In this document: positions 11,159-19,766 of the stretch, piece after piece
Layout of the letters: each line of letters begins with the position of its first letter
Numbering within the stretch: the first letter of the stretch is position 1
Source of the DNA: Martelella lutilitoris
GTDB taxonomy: Bacteria; Pseudomonadota; Alphaproteobacteria; Rhizobiales; Rhizobiaceae
Direction: 5' to 3'
DNA length: 64,000 nt
NCBI RefSeq assembly: GCF_016598595.1
Contig: NZ_CP066786.1
Location: 767,501-831,500, forward strand
Notes under the pieces: generated by a model
What the model saw: the letters and a program-made list of their open reading frames with translations, nothing else
Told to the model about the DNA's origin: nothing
Database searches by the model: none
Program-made: the position numbers and the translations under genes

Positions 11159-11856
11159 TCCGCCGCTCCGATCGAAAGCTTGACGGGCTGAAGACCGTCG
11201 ATGCCGCCGGTGATGACATCGCCGGCAACCACGGGACCAACGCCGGCCGGCGTGCCGGTCATGATCACGTCACCGGGAGCGAGGTGGTAGAATTTCGACA
11301 GGTCGCTGACGATCTCATTGACCTTCCAGATCAGGTCCGACAGATGGGCGTCCTGTTTGACCTCCCCGTTGACTTCGAGATGGATGCGCTGCGGGCCGAG
11401 CGCGCCGAAAGCATCCGCCTTGGTGATGCCGGCGATGACGGCCGATTGCTCGACGTCCTTGCCGAGATCCCAGGGGCGCTGCTTGGCGCGGGCGGCAAGC
11501 TGCAGGTCGCGGCGGGTCATATCGAGGCCGCAGGCATAGCCGTAGATCGCTGCCTGAGCTGCCGTCCTGTCCGCGCGAAAGACCGGGCTGCCGATGACGA
11601 TGACGAGTTCCATCTCATAGTGAAAATTCTCCGTGCCGGGCGGATAGGCGATCGTCGTGTCGCTTGGCTGGGCCATCAACGCCGACTTGGTGAAGTAGAA
11701 CGGAGCCTCGCGGTCCACTTCGACGCCCATCTCGGCTGCATGGGCCGCGTAGTTCCGACCGACGCAGAAAATCCGATGGACCGGATATCCGGCGGATTCG
11801 CCTTCAACCGGAATGGTTGGCCATGCGGGGGAGGGGAAAAGAGCCTCTTTGGTCAT
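11155..11856 (-). CDS. Fumarylpyruvate hydrolase (FAH superfamily)
   Basis: A 233-residue FAH-fold hydrolase predicted to split fumarylpyruvate into fumarate and pyruvate, the last step of the gentisate route. The core starts at FCVGRNYAAHAAEMG; metal-coordinating acidic residues are in NFHYEMELVIVIG, and the GYACGLDMTRRDLQ and GDVIMTGTPAGVGPV blocks are typical. The start at 11856 (MTKEAL) is chosen because AAAGGA precedes it and the upstream extension overlaps the previous gene. It follows that gene by 16 bases. Confidence 0.9.
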   Translation of the reverse strand: MTKEALFPSPAWPTIPVEGESAGYPVHRIFCVGRNYAAHAAEMGVEVDREAPFYFTKSALMAQPSDTTIAYPPGTENFHYEMELVIVIGSPVFRADRTAAQAAIYGYACGLDMTRRDLQLAARAKQRPWDLGKDVEQSAVIAGITKADAFGALGPQRIHLEVNGEVKQDAHLSDLIWKVNEIVSDLSKFYHLAPGDVIMTGTPAGVGPVVAGDVITGGIDGLQPVKLSIGAAE

Positions 11857-11872
11857 CGGTAAAGTCCTTTCA

Positions 11873-12475
11873 TCATGTCGGTATGCCGTGTGAAATGGCA
11901 AATTCACTGCATTTCGCGGCGGCGAGCGCGGCCGGGATGTCGCGTTTGCGCGCGCCGTTGTTGAGATCGAACGCGGCCGCCCAGATGGAGCAGGCCCGCA
12001 TCCGGGCACTGTCTGAAAAGGGGCGCCATAGGCCGTCTTCGCCGGGCGCTTCCGTCCGCCAGCCGTCGCCGGTGAGGTCCCGCCAGACCACGTTCAGGTG
12101 CACGGCGGTGTGGTCGAACAGGTGGCGAAGCGCGCGGGCCGGCAATGTGGCGCCGAGTTCGATCTTCGTCCTGAGTTCGGCTTCGCTGTCATAGAGCGGC
12201 GGAACCGTGTCTCCCGCGGCGATCGCCTCGCCCTGACGGGCAATGCCGCGGGCCTGGTAGGACACCGCGCAGATCACGTGAGCGGCCGTCTGGTTGTCCG
12301 CGCCCATCGGCGCATAGAGTTCCTGTTCCGCCAGCCGGTTCAGAAAGCGGGCGAAATAGGCCGTGCCGGTGCGCGCGAGATGCAGCATTTCGGCGGGGGC
12401 CTCCGGCGCGTCATATCGTGCGCCGGGACCCTGGCGCGCCATCAGCGCGCGGCGGGCTTCCTCAAGGCTCATCAT
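11873..12475 (-). CDS. DinB/MDMPI-domain protein, putative second maleylpyruvate isomerase
   Basis: A 200-residue protein resembling the N-terminal domain of mycothiol-dependent maleylpyruvate isomerase (DinB-like four-helix fold). Candidate metal ligands are His66 (TAAHVICA) and the pair His122/His126 (DHTAVHL). The characterised actinobacterial enzyme uses a Glu-x3-His in place of the second pair, so the metal site may differ. Proteobacteria are not known to make mycothiol, so the cofactor is unclear. The start (MMSLEE) overlaps the dioxygenase stop by four bases (ATGA), so it is tightly built into the gentisate operon, although a glutathione-type isomerase is also encoded. Confidence 0.75.
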   Translation of the reverse strand: MMSLEEARRALMARQGPGARYDAPEAPAEMLHLARTGTAYFARFLNRLAEQELYAPMGADNQTAAHVICAVSYQARGIARQGEAIAAGDTVPPLYDSEAELRTKIELGATLPARALRHLFDHTAVHLNVVWRDLTGDGWRTEAPGEDGLWRPFSDSARMRACSIWAAAFDLNNGARKRDIPAALAAAKCSEFAISHGIPT

Positions 12476-13548
12476 GCGTCCGCGTCTTCGACCAGCGTGC
12501 GGTTGAAGTGCAGGCGTTCCATGATCGGCGCGTCGGAGAAGCGGAAGAGGTCGAACTGCGTTTCGGCTTCGAGCGACCACGCAACCCATGACGGGATAAC
12601 GAAAATGTCGCCTTTTTCCAGCGTCTTGCGCTCGCCATTCATGACGACGGCGCCGCGGCCTTCGAAGACCTGGAAGACGGTCGAGCCGACCTCGCGGCGC
12701 GTTGCCGTTTCAACGCCTTCACGCAGGCGGTGGAACTCCGCCCGGATCGTGGGCATGACATCGCCGCCCGTGGTCGGGTTGATGTAGCGGACGCCAGCAT
12801 GACCCTGCCCGAAAGTGGCGGGCTGGCCTTCCTCCTCAAGCAGCAGCTGCTCGGTGAGCGCCCGGTCGGTATATTCCCAGCGATAGGCGCCGATCGGCGA
12901 ACTCACGGTGTTCTGAAGTCCGGAAAGCGGACGCAGGCCCGGATGACACCAGAGCCGTTCGCCGCGCGAATAGTCCGGCGTGGCATAATCGGTGACGCGG
13001 TCGGAGCCGAATTCGAAGAAGCCGACGTCGTTCTGATAGGAAAAGGGGATATCGAGGCCGTCGATCCAGGCCATGGGCTGGTCGGTCTCGTTGTGGTGGC
13101 CGTGAAAGTTCCAGCCGGGCGTCAACAGGAAGTCGCCGCGGCTCATGCGCACCGGATCGCCGTTGACGACGGTCCAGACGCCTTCTCCCTCGACGACGAA
13201 ACGGAAGGCGTTCTGGGAGTGACGGTGTTCTGGCGCCGTTTCCTTCGGTCCAAGATACTGGATCGCGCACCACAGCGTCGGCGAGACATAGGCCTCTCCG
13301 CCGAGCCCGGGATTGGCAAGGCCGATGGCGCGGCGCTCTCCGCCGCGGCCGACGGGAACCAGTTCACCGGATTGCTGCGCCAGCGGATAGAGCTCAGACC
13401 ATTTCCAGACATGGGCCTTTGCCCTGGGCTTGGGGTGCGCCGGCATCAGGTCGCCGATCTGGGTCCAGAGCGGATTGAGGTGATTTTTCTTGAAGGCCGC
13501 GTAAAGCGCGCGCAGTTCGGCGCTGTCTTCAGGCATCATCATGTTCAT
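12472..13548 (-). CDS. gtdA: Gentisate 1,2-dioxygenase
   Basis: A 358-residue bicupin Fe(II) ring-cleaving dioxygenase that opens gentisate to maleylpyruvate. The N-terminal cupin carries the iron-binding histidines in ETAPEHRHSQNAFRFVVEG (about residues 100-118) and WNFHGHHNE (about 145-153). A second, degenerate cupin lies near the C-terminus (STVFQVFEGRGAVVMNG). AAGGAGG precedes the ATG. It is the first gene of the operon, divergent from marR, with candidate operators in between. Confidence 0.93.
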   Translation of the reverse strand: MNMMMPEDSAELRALYAAFKKNHLNPLWTQIGDLMPAHPKPRAKAHVWKWSELYPLAQQSGELVPVGRGGERRAIGLANPGLGGEAYVSPTLWCAIQYLGPKETAPEHRHSQNAFRFVVEGEGVWTVVNGDPVRMSRGDFLLTPGWNFHGHHNETDQPMAWIDGLDIPFSYQNDVGFFEFGSDRVTDYATPDYSRGERLWCHPGLRPLSGLQNTVSSPIGAYRWEYTDRALTEQLLLEEEGQPATFGQGHAGVRYINPTTGGDVMPTIRAEFHRLREGVETATRREVGSTVFQVFEGRGAVVMNGERKTLEKGDIFVIPSWVAWSLEAETQFDLFRFSDAPIMERLHFNRTLVEDADA

Positions 13549-13570
13549 CGAACGGCTCCTCCTTGGCTCG

Positions 13571-13636
13571 ATTTAATAGGACGTGTACTTATTAAATTGA
13601 CCGGCGTCAAGAAATAATGTGTATGCTTATTATATT
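13571..13636. promoter_or_regulatory. Candidate MarR operators in the gtdA-marR divergent region
   Basis: A perfect inverted repeat ATTTAATA-N11-TATTAAAT lies at 13571-13597, about 25 bases upstream of gtdA. Its right half, GTGTACTTATTAAATT, is repeated about 36 bases on as GTGTATGCTTATTATATT (13619-13636). Paired AT-rich half-sites in a divergent promoter region are typical of MarR repression relieved by an aromatic ligand. Binding by the adjacent MarR protein is inferred. Confidence 0.6.
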
Positions 13637-13746
13637 CGGGGCGCATGCGCTGCCGTTCCCGTGCCAGGAGAGCAGAGGGCGGAGGTAAGGGCCAGTTGCC
13701 ACGGCGACGATATTCTGTTTTGACAATGGATAGGTTTGGGGGAGAC

Positions 13747-14226
13747 ATGACGAATCTCGACGACTTGCCGGGGCACCTGATCCGCCGGCTTCAGCAAATT
13801 GCCGTATCGGCCTTCATGGCCGAGACCGGCGCGGCCGGCTTTGAGCTGACGCCGGTGCAATTCGCCGTTCTGGCGCAGCTTTCAAACCATCCCGGAATTG
13901 ACCAGGCGACGCTTGCCGGGCTGATTGCCTATGACCGCGTGACAATCGGCGGCGTCATTTCGCGTCTGGAGGCGCGCGGCCTAGTCGCGCGGCGCGTCAG
14001 TCCGTCGGACCGACGCGCCCGCATACTCAAGCTGACTGATGAGGGCGCCCGATATCTCGATTCCGTCCGGCCGTCCGTGTTTGAGACGCAGGACGTCATC
14101 CTGAAGGAACTCTCGCCGGAAGAGCGGGAGACGTTTCTCGTGCTTTTGCGCAAGCTGACCGACGCGAACAATGAATTGTCGCGAGCGCCGCTGCGCCGGA
14201 TCGTTGACGATACGGCAAGCGATTAG
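13747..14226 (+). CDS. MarR-family transcriptional regulator of the gentisate operon
   Basis: A 159-residue winged-helix regulator. Residues about 30-110 match MarR: TPVQFAVLAQL, recognition helix AYDRVTIGGVISRLEARGLV and wing RRVSPSDRRARILKLTDEG. The ATG at 13747 follows GGGGGAG closely; an in-frame ATG at 13726 lacks a ribosome site. Divergent orientation from gtdA with shared AT-rich operators suggests autoregulation and control of the gentisate operon, with 3-hydroxybenzoate or gentisate as likely effector. Confidence 0.88.
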   Translation: MTNLDDLPGHLIRRLQQIAVSAFMAETGAAGFELTPVQFAVLAQLSNHPGIDQATLAGLIAYDRVTIGGVISRLEARGLVARRVSPSDRRARILKLTDEGARYLDSVRPSVFETQDVILKELSPEERETFLVLLRKLTDANNELSRAPLRRIVDDTASD

Positions 14227-14710
14227 CGCGCGTGTCTCCGGTCCGAGGGCTCGCTCACGCTCGCCGGAACAGCGACGTCGCCAAAGCTGTTGTGACGTCG
14301 GTAACGCCCTGCGGTGCTGACATGCAATCCCTTCAGGCTAGCCTGATTTCGACTGCGAAGGTCGGCCGCGCCTCGCGGTTTGGTTGCGTTTCCGCTCAAT
14401 TTGCGGAAATATGGTTAAGGCGCTGCAAAAATATCACGCCTGTTCGGGCCTGAGCCCTGCAAATTGGGGGTTCCGGCAGCAGCTTCCTGCCTTCAGGCTG
14501 TGGAAAGACGACCAAGCTCAGAATATATGTTTTCTTGAAATCGCCTAAAGCGAGCGTTGCGCGCCTGATTTGCCATGTTTTTTCTACCCTCAGTTTATCG
14601 GTTGCTCTTGCATGGCGTGCGGTTGCGGACCTCCGCTTGTTTAGGATTTGTTAATGGGCTATCGTCTCCTCGATTTTTTAGGATGTTTTACGATCGGGAA
14701 GCGGCGGTTT
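14227..14710. other. Intergenic region without a recognised gene
   Basis: About 480 bases between marR and the next gene. I see no convincing coding frame, RNA gene or mobile element. The second half is AT-richer than its surroundings and probably holds the promoter of the following gene. Confidence 0.5.
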
Positions 14711-16363
14711 ATGTCCAGAGTATCGAGCCTGGCCGGTCTCTTTCTTTTGCCTGTTTTTTGCGGAGGCTTTTTGAGTCTGACGGCCGCGCGCTCCGCCGAC
14801 GCTCAGGTGCTTGAAGGACCCGGTGCCCTGTTCCTCGACCAGACGCCGATCGAAATGATGGCGTCCAACTATTCCAGTTTCGAAACTGGCTATCTTCTGC
14901 CCAAGGGCGCGGTCTACCTTCAGTTCGGTTCCGACCAGACGCTGGGCGGCGAAGCGACGGGCACGCAGGTCTACGAGGGGCGGGCGGACTGGGCGATCAG
15001 CGATCGCTTTCAGGTCAGCGCCTTCGGCCATGTCTTCGACGACCCGCCGCAATGCGGCACGGCGGCTTGTGAGGAAAATCTCACCTTCCTGGCCGGCGGC
15101 GGCGGCATCAAATACGGTCTGATCGACAGCTACGGCCTGAACATGGCGGTCGCAGGCTCGCTCGAGGGCGTCTTCCTGTCGGGCGATCTCTATCAGAATG
15201 ACGGCAACGGAGAATGGGACCTTGCCGGAAGCCTTCAACTGCCGATCAGCCTGACGGTGACCGATTCCCTGCGGTTCCACGTGACGCCGGGCGTTTCCTT
15301 TCTTCCCGACAGCATCAACGGCCAGCCCTATTTCGGGACCGTGCCCTATGTCGGCGCCGGGTTGACATGGCAGCCGATCACCGGGCTTCAGTCCTATGCG
15401 ACGGTGACGTTGCCCTACGCGACCGACGGCAACACGATTTCAGGCAACGGCGGCCTGGAGACGACGCCGGTCTGGATGGCCGGCATGAAGCTTGCCGTGA
15501 CGCCGAAGGCCGCCGTGGACCTCTTCGCGACAAATGGCTGGGGCATGACGCCGGCGACCAGCATCATCGCCTTTCCTCCGAAATCGGATGACATCGCCTA
15601 TGGCATCCGGCTGAGTTACACGCCCTTTGTCGGCGAGGCGACGCGCGATGTCTATTTCGACAGCTACAGGGCGGATATGCTGAGTCCGGTCACAGAGCTG
15701 GAACTGCAGCAGCAGATCGGCGGGATCACGCTAGGAGCCGCCGATACGCTGACCCCCGGCCGCATTCTGATCGAGGCCGGGATGGGCAACAGGAACTTCA
15801 GCGACTTTCATCTCGCCTTCAGTCCGGATCAGGATCTGCAGCTGGACGCCTTCTTCACGCAATATCCCGCAGGCGGGACGGTCGGAGATGCGCAAAGCCC
15901 GTGGAACGATGAATGGTCCTACATGTTTGGCGGCAAGTTGCGCCTGATGGACCAGAAATATGGCGATCTGTTTTCGCTTTCCGGGCAGGTTCTGGCCGGG
16001 CGCGACGTCAGCAAGCCGACCGTGGGCGTTCTTTATGGCGCGCTTCCGGCAAGCCTTGCACTTTCGGAAAAGGCCAGCGTGACGCTGGAATCGAAGTTTG
16101 CCGCCTACCACACCGAGCGGATATGGGGGGTCGGCGGCGGTGTCTCCGTCCGTCCGTTCCGCGATCTTGAATTGTTGGGCGAGGTCACGGCTGTCTCGGA
16201 CGGCGGCGATACCATCTGGTCGGCCGGCGCCCGGTATGACCTCCATGGCACGCCGTTCAGCGCCGATGTCTATGCCACAAATGCAACAGGTCTCCACGGA
16301 CTGGGCACGATGCTTGCGCAGGACGAGCCGCGGTATGGACTCACGTTGAGATTCGCTTATTAA
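14711..16363 (+). CDS. Predicted outer-membrane beta-barrel protein, function unknown
   Basis: A 550-residue secreted protein. The signal peptide is residues 1-32 (MSRVSSLAGL...SADAQ). The rest is rich in alternating amphipathic strands with Gly and aromatic residues (AGGGGIKYGLIDSYGLNMAVAG, AGLTWQPITGLQSYATVTLPY) and ends in TLRFAY, a terminal aromatic typical of barrels inserted by the BAM complex. I do not recognise the family. ATG 14654, with AGGA upstream, is an alternative start, but the downstream one gives a cleaner signal peptide. The next gene, in the same direction, is a Wza-type exporter, so a role in polysaccharide export or the envelope is possible. Confidence 0.7.
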   Translation: MSRVSSLAGLFLLPVFCGGFLSLTAARSADAQVLEGPGALFLDQTPIEMMASNYSSFETGYLLPKGAVYLQFGSDQTLGGEATGTQVYEGRADWAISDRFQVSAFGHVFDDPPQCGTAACEENLTFLAGGGGIKYGLIDSYGLNMAVAGSLEGVFLSGDLYQNDGNGEWDLAGSLQLPISLTVTDSLRFHVTPGVSFLPDSINGQPYFGTVPYVGAGLTWQPITGLQSYATVTLPYATDGNTISGNGGLETTPVWMAGMKLAVTPKAAVDLFATNGWGMTPATSIIAFPPKSDDIAYGIRLSYTPFVGEATRDVYFDSYRADMLSPVTELELQQQIGGITLGAADTLTPGRILIEAGMGNRNFSDFHLAFSPDQDLQLDAFFTQYPAGGTVGDAQSPWNDEWSYMFGGKLRLMDQKYGDLFSLSGQVLAGRDVSKPTVGVLYGALPASLALSEKASVTLESKFAAYHTERIWGVGGGVSVRPFRDLELLGEVTAVSDGGDTIWSAGARYDLHGTPFSADVYATNATGLHGLGTMLAQDEPRYGLTLRFAY

Positions 16364-16602
16364 GGAAGTGCAAATTGATCCGGCGTCCGTATTCGAGCCC
16401 GTGTCGCCGATCAGTCACAGGACGAAGAAAAAAAGCGTATGTTTCGGTCGAATTGCCGACTGCCAAGGAGCAGAACCAATTTCTGTTTAATCGTTTTCGA
16501 GTATCCATGTATTCTTGCCAGGCGCTTTGCTTGTCTCCTGCGGGGTGATACGTTTTGGGCTTATGTTTAAGGGGCAAGTGACAGCAATTCGGAGAGTTTC
16601 AA

Positions 16603-17907
16603 TTGCGTGCCATTACCGTCATTCTCACCGCGATCATCATGACCGGGTGCAGCGCGTTGTACAACGTTTCGGAGGTTCGCCCGGTCGTGGGCGAAACGTC
16701 CGTGGTCAAGGTTGTGCCGGTAACGAGCCAGAATGTCATGATGGCGAATGCCATGACGCCCTATACGCCGCGCTCCCTGCCGCCTGTCTTTGACCAGACG
16801 GCAACATTGCAGGGGTCCGCGGTGCCGCGGATATCCGCCTACAGGCCGCAGGCGAGACCGGGAGCCGTGCCGACCAGATTGCCGCCGGTGCAGCAGCCCA
16901 GGCCCTACCGGATCGGCGTCGGCGACGTGGTGCTTCTGGCAACGCCCACGGCCGAGACGTCGACGCTGAACCAGATCAATGGCCTTCTTGCCGCGCAGAA
17001 CGCACGTCAGGGCTACACCGTTCAGGACGACGGGGCGATCGCGATCCCGACCGTTGGCCGGGTCACCATTGGCGGCATGACGCTGGAGGAGGCCCAGTCC
17101 GTTCTGTTCCAGAGACTTGTTGAAAGCCAGATCGATCCGAACTTCAATCTGGAGATCACGGACTTCAATTCCCAGCGCGTCGCCGTGGGCGGGGCCGTGG
17201 CGCAGCCGCAGCTTGAGCCGATCACGCTGACGCCGCTTTATCTCGATGAGGCGGTGACTGCCGCAGGCGGCGTCGTTGCCACCGATCCGGAATATGCGAC
17301 GGTGCGCCTTTATCGCGACGACCAGACCTACCAGATCCCGGCGACGAAGCTCTTTGCCAAGAACGATATCCCAAAGGTCCTGCTGCAGAACGGGGACCGC
17401 GTGTTCGTCGACACCGAATACTCGGTCGAACTGGCCGAAGGCTATCTGCGTCAGGAGCTGGATCTCGCGAAGTTCCAGCGCGACGTGCTGGAAGAGCAGC
17501 GGGACATCTTCGAAACACGCGTTCAGATGGATGCGATCGACAGGGACTACGTCTATGTCTTCGGCGAGGTCAAGCAGCAGGGCCGTTGGCCGCTTCCCTT
17601 CGACCGTTACGCCACGCTTGCCGATGCGATGTTCGAGCAGGGGGGCATCCAGCCCGTCACCGGCAACCCGCGGCGCATCTATGTTCTGCGCAAGAACCGG
17701 ATTGCGGCAGGCGAGCCTCTCGGGATCACGGCTTGGGCGCTTGATGCGCAGAATACCGCGAACCTCCTTCTGGCAACCGAGCTGCAGCTTCGGCCGAACG
17801 ATATCGTCTTCGTCGCCAGCCAGCCGATCACCAACTGGAACCGCCTGATCTCGCAGATCACGCCGTCGATCTCGATCCTCGGCACGGCCAACGGCATCCT
17901 CGACTGA
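16603..17907 (+). CDS. Wza-type polysaccharide export lipoprotein
   Basis: A 434-residue outer-membrane auxiliary (OPX) lipoprotein. Translation from TTG at 16603, with GGAGAG 7 bases upstream, gives a lipoprotein signal ending in the lipobox IMTGC (Cys15). A Pro-rich spacer is followed by the Poly_export domain (PYRIGVGDVVLLATP, about residue 100), an SLBB domain (RVAVGGAVAQP) and a second SLBB-like domain (DYVYVFGEVKQQGRWPLP, about 305-380). These proteins form the periplasmic and outer-membrane conduit for capsule or exopolysaccharide. No Wzc-like kinase or Wzx/Wzy is nearby, so it may serve a system encoded elsewhere. Confidence 0.88.
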   Translation: MRAITVILTAIIMTGCSALYNVSEVRPVVGETSVVKVVPVTSQNVMMANAMTPYTPRSLPPVFDQTATLQGSAVPRISAYRPQARPGAVPTRLPPVQQPRPYRIGVGDVVLLATPTAETSTLNQINGLLAAQNARQGYTVQDDGAIAIPTVGRVTIGGMTLEEAQSVLFQRLVESQIDPNFNLEITDFNSQRVAVGGAVAQPQLEPITLTPLYLDEAVTAAGGVVATDPEYATVRLYRDDQTYQIPATKLFAKNDIPKVLLQNGDRVFVDTEYSVELAEGYLRQELDLAKFQRDVLEEQRDIFETRVQMDAIDRDYVYVFGEVKQQGRWPLPFDRYATLADAMFEQGGIQPVTGNPRRIYVLRKNRIAAGEPLGITAWALDAQNTANLLLATELQLRPNDIVFVASQPITNWNRLISQITPSISILGTANGILD

Positions 17908-17914
17908 GGTGCAA

Positions 17915-18000
17915 GAGCCGCGCTCTGACCTATCGAATCAGCGCATCGGCCCGAAAATCGATTCCGGTTTTCGGGCCGATGCGCTCGTTGAGCGCGGCTC
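17915..18000. repeat. Large nested palindrome with dispersed repeat core
   Basis: Outer arms GAGCCGCGCTC (17915-17925) and GAGCGCGGCTC (17990-18000) enclose perfect 17-base inner arms GCGCATCGGCCCGAAAA (17941-17957) and its complement (17968-17984) around a 10-base loop. The inner core matches the elements at about 22267-22303 and 55838-55887. It lies just after the exporter gene and could terminate or protect its transcript. Confidence 0.85.
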
Positions 18001-18073
18001 CGTTACTGCCCGCCCTTGATTCGGCGCGAAGCTCCGGGACGCCGTTTTGGGAGGCCTCGAAAGAGTGAGAAAC

Positions 18074-18103
18074 AAAAGTGGCCGGTCGCGGATGCGGCCG
18101 GCC
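18074..18103 (-). terminator. Rho-independent terminator of the small lipoprotein gene
   Basis: Read on the minus strand, a GGCCGG...CCGGCC stem is followed by a short T-run. It lies about 40 bases downstream of the lipoprotein stop. Confidence 0.6.
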
Positions 18104-18144
18104 TTCTCATATGCAGTCAGATGTTCGGGGAGCCCCGGCGCCGA

Positions 18145-18483
18145 TCAATAGCCCGGCGGCAGGATCGACAACTCGTCACAGGTCGCCTCGTTGCCGATCA
18201 GCGTATCCCTGATCCCGGCCTGCTGGCGGGCCCGCAGGCGGGCGGCATCGATATCGGACTGATCGGCGCCCATTTCCCGCGCTTTCGCGTAGATCGTCTC
18301 GGAGGCGTTCTTGAGTTTTCTGTCGCCGCGCAGGCTCGTGTAGCTTTCGCAGCGCTGGGCGGCGAGTTCCGCGCGCGCGCCCTGGTCCAGCAATTCCTCA
18401 AGCGGCGTTTCGGGCGGAGCCGTCTGGCAACCGGCGACCGTTACCAAGGCCGCAAAGGCGGCGGCTTTGATCAGTTTGACCAT
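18145..18483 (-). CDS. Small lipoprotein of unknown function
   Basis: A 112-residue predicted lipoprotein. The N-terminus is a lipoprotein signal with lipobox TVAGC (Cys19), followed by a mainly helical mature part with two further cysteines (QRCESY; ATCDEL) that could pair in the periplasm. GGGAGA precedes the ATG. I recognise no family. It is downstream of, and co-directional with, the iron-binding protein, but a terminator separates them. Confidence 0.75.
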   Translation of the reverse strand: MVKLIKAAAFAALVTVAGCQTAPPETPLEELLDQGARAELAAQRCESYTSLRGDRKLKNASETIYAKAREMGADQSDIDAARLRARQQAGIRDTLIGNEATCDELSILPPGY

Positions 18484-18587
18484 TGTCTTTTCTCCCAACT
18501 GGTTCTGCCGCGCATCATAGCGAAAATCCGGCCGTTGTCTGCCGTGTTGCTCGACCCGTCGAGAGAATGGCGTGGATGCTGCGGAAA

Positions 18588-18615
18588 CGAAAAGGCCCGG
18601 CTCTTGAGCCGGGCC
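18588..18615 (-). terminator. Terminator downstream of the iron-binding protein gene
   Basis: A perfect 10-base stem GGCCCGGCTC / GAGCCGGGCC (18594-18615), followed on the minus strand by T residues, about 30 bases after the fbpA-like stop. Confidence 0.75.
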
Positions 18616-18647
18616 GGGAAACGTGCCGTGCGTGAGAGGATTGAAGA

Positions 18648-19664
18648 TCAGGGGCCGTCGTTGAAGCCGACCTTGTCCACGATTTCCGACGCCTCGGTGC
18701 GATGAGCGGCAATCTCTGCCAGCGACAGGTCGTCGGGATGGATCTCGCCGAAGGACCGGACGATTTCCGAGGCTTCCGCGCCGGGCATCACCGGATACTC
18801 GAAAACCTGTTCGGCATAGATTTCCTGTGCTTCCGGCGAGGCGAGATACTCCATCAGCTTCAGCGCATTCTCCGGATGCGGCGCGTGTTTGGCCATAGCC
18901 ATGCCGGAGACATTGACGTGGGTTCCGCGCCCGTCGGCATTGGGAAACAGGATGTCGATCGCTGCTGCCCACTCTTTCTGCTCGGGTTCCTTGTCGTTGG
19001 TCATCATCAGACCGACATAATAGGTGTTGCCGAGCGCGATGTCGCATTCGCCTGACATGATGGCCTTGGCCTGACCCCGGTCGTTGCCGTTCGGGCGGCG
19101 GGCAAGGTTCGCCTTCAGGCCCTTCAGCCATTCCTCGGTGTACTCGGCGCCGTGGTGGGCGATCATCGAGGCGATCAGGGCGATATTGTAGGGATGCTGG
19201 CCGTCGCGGATGCAGATTGCGCCCTTCCACTTGGGGTCCGCCAGTTCTTCATAGGTGATCGGCACCTGGCCGACGCGGTCCTTCGAGGCGTAGACGACGC
19301 GTCCGCGCTTGGTCAGCGCAAACCAGTCGCCGTCGGGGTCACGGAACTGCGCGGGGATATCCGCATTGATGACCGCGCTTTCGACGGGCTGGGTGACGCC
19401 GGCCTCCTTGGCCTCTGTCAGACGGCCGATGTCTACGGTCAGGATGACGTCGACGGGCGAGTTGGCACCTTCCGCCTTCACCCGCTCGACAAGGCCCGTG
19501 TCGAGAAACAGCACATTGGTGTTGATGCCGGTCTCGGCCTCGAAGGCTTCAAGCAGGGGGGCGATCAGTTCCGGCTGGCGGTAAGAATAGATGTTGACGT
19601 CCTCCGCCGCAGCCGCCGTCGCCAATGCCAGAAATGAACCGGCAAGCGCCTTGAGCCTTGTCAT
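18648..19664 (-). CDS. fbpA: Periplasmic Fe(III)-binding protein (FbpA/FutA type)
   Basis: A 338-residue ferric-binding protein with a signal peptide ending near AAAA-ED (about residue 20). The fold begins NIYSYRQPELIAPLLEAFEAETG. The tandem tyrosines that ligate iron in this family are Tyr215-Tyr216 (GNTYYVGL). It would hand ferric iron to an FbpBC-type permease, but no permease or ATPase is adjacent, so it is an orphan here. An IRO-type sequence 27 bases upstream and the divergent rirA gene imply iron-responsive repression. Confidence 0.9.
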   Translation of the reverse strand: MTRLKALAGSFLALATAAAAEDVNIYSYRQPELIAPLLEAFEAETGINTNVLFLDTGLVERVKAEGANSPVDVILTVDIGRLTEAKEAGVTQPVESAVINADIPAQFRDPDGDWFALTKRGRVVYASKDRVGQVPITYEELADPKWKGAICIRDGQHPYNIALIASMIAHHGAEYTEEWLKGLKANLARRPNGNDRGQAKAIMSGECDIALGNTYYVGLMMTNDKEPEQKEWAAAIDILFPNADGRGTHVNVSGMAMAKHAPHPENALKLMEYLASPEAQEIYAEQVFEYPVMPGAEASEIVRSFGEIHPDDLSLAEIAAHRTEASEIVDKVGFNDGP

Positions 19665-19690
19665 TGTATCCTCCTTGTGATCTTTTAAGT

Positions 19691-19705
19691 TGATTTAATT
19701 CATCA
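19691..19705 (-). promoter_or_regulatory. IRO box (predicted RirA-binding site)
   Basis: The sequence TGA-TTTAATTCA-TCA matches the rhizobial iron-responsive operator TGA-N9-TCA. It lies 27 bases upstream of the iron-binding protein start. RirA, the known reader of this box, is encoded divergently next door. Confidence 0.7.
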
Positions 19706-19766
19706 GGTATCCTGCGCGCGGTGTCAACCGATCGGACTCCTAGACTTGAGTAAAAATTTCTTCTTT

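Noticed and set aside
16440..16500. AGAAC-N15-CGTT upstream of the Wza-type gene
   Set aside because: The -35 element has a mismatch and the spacer is too short for the EcfG consensus.
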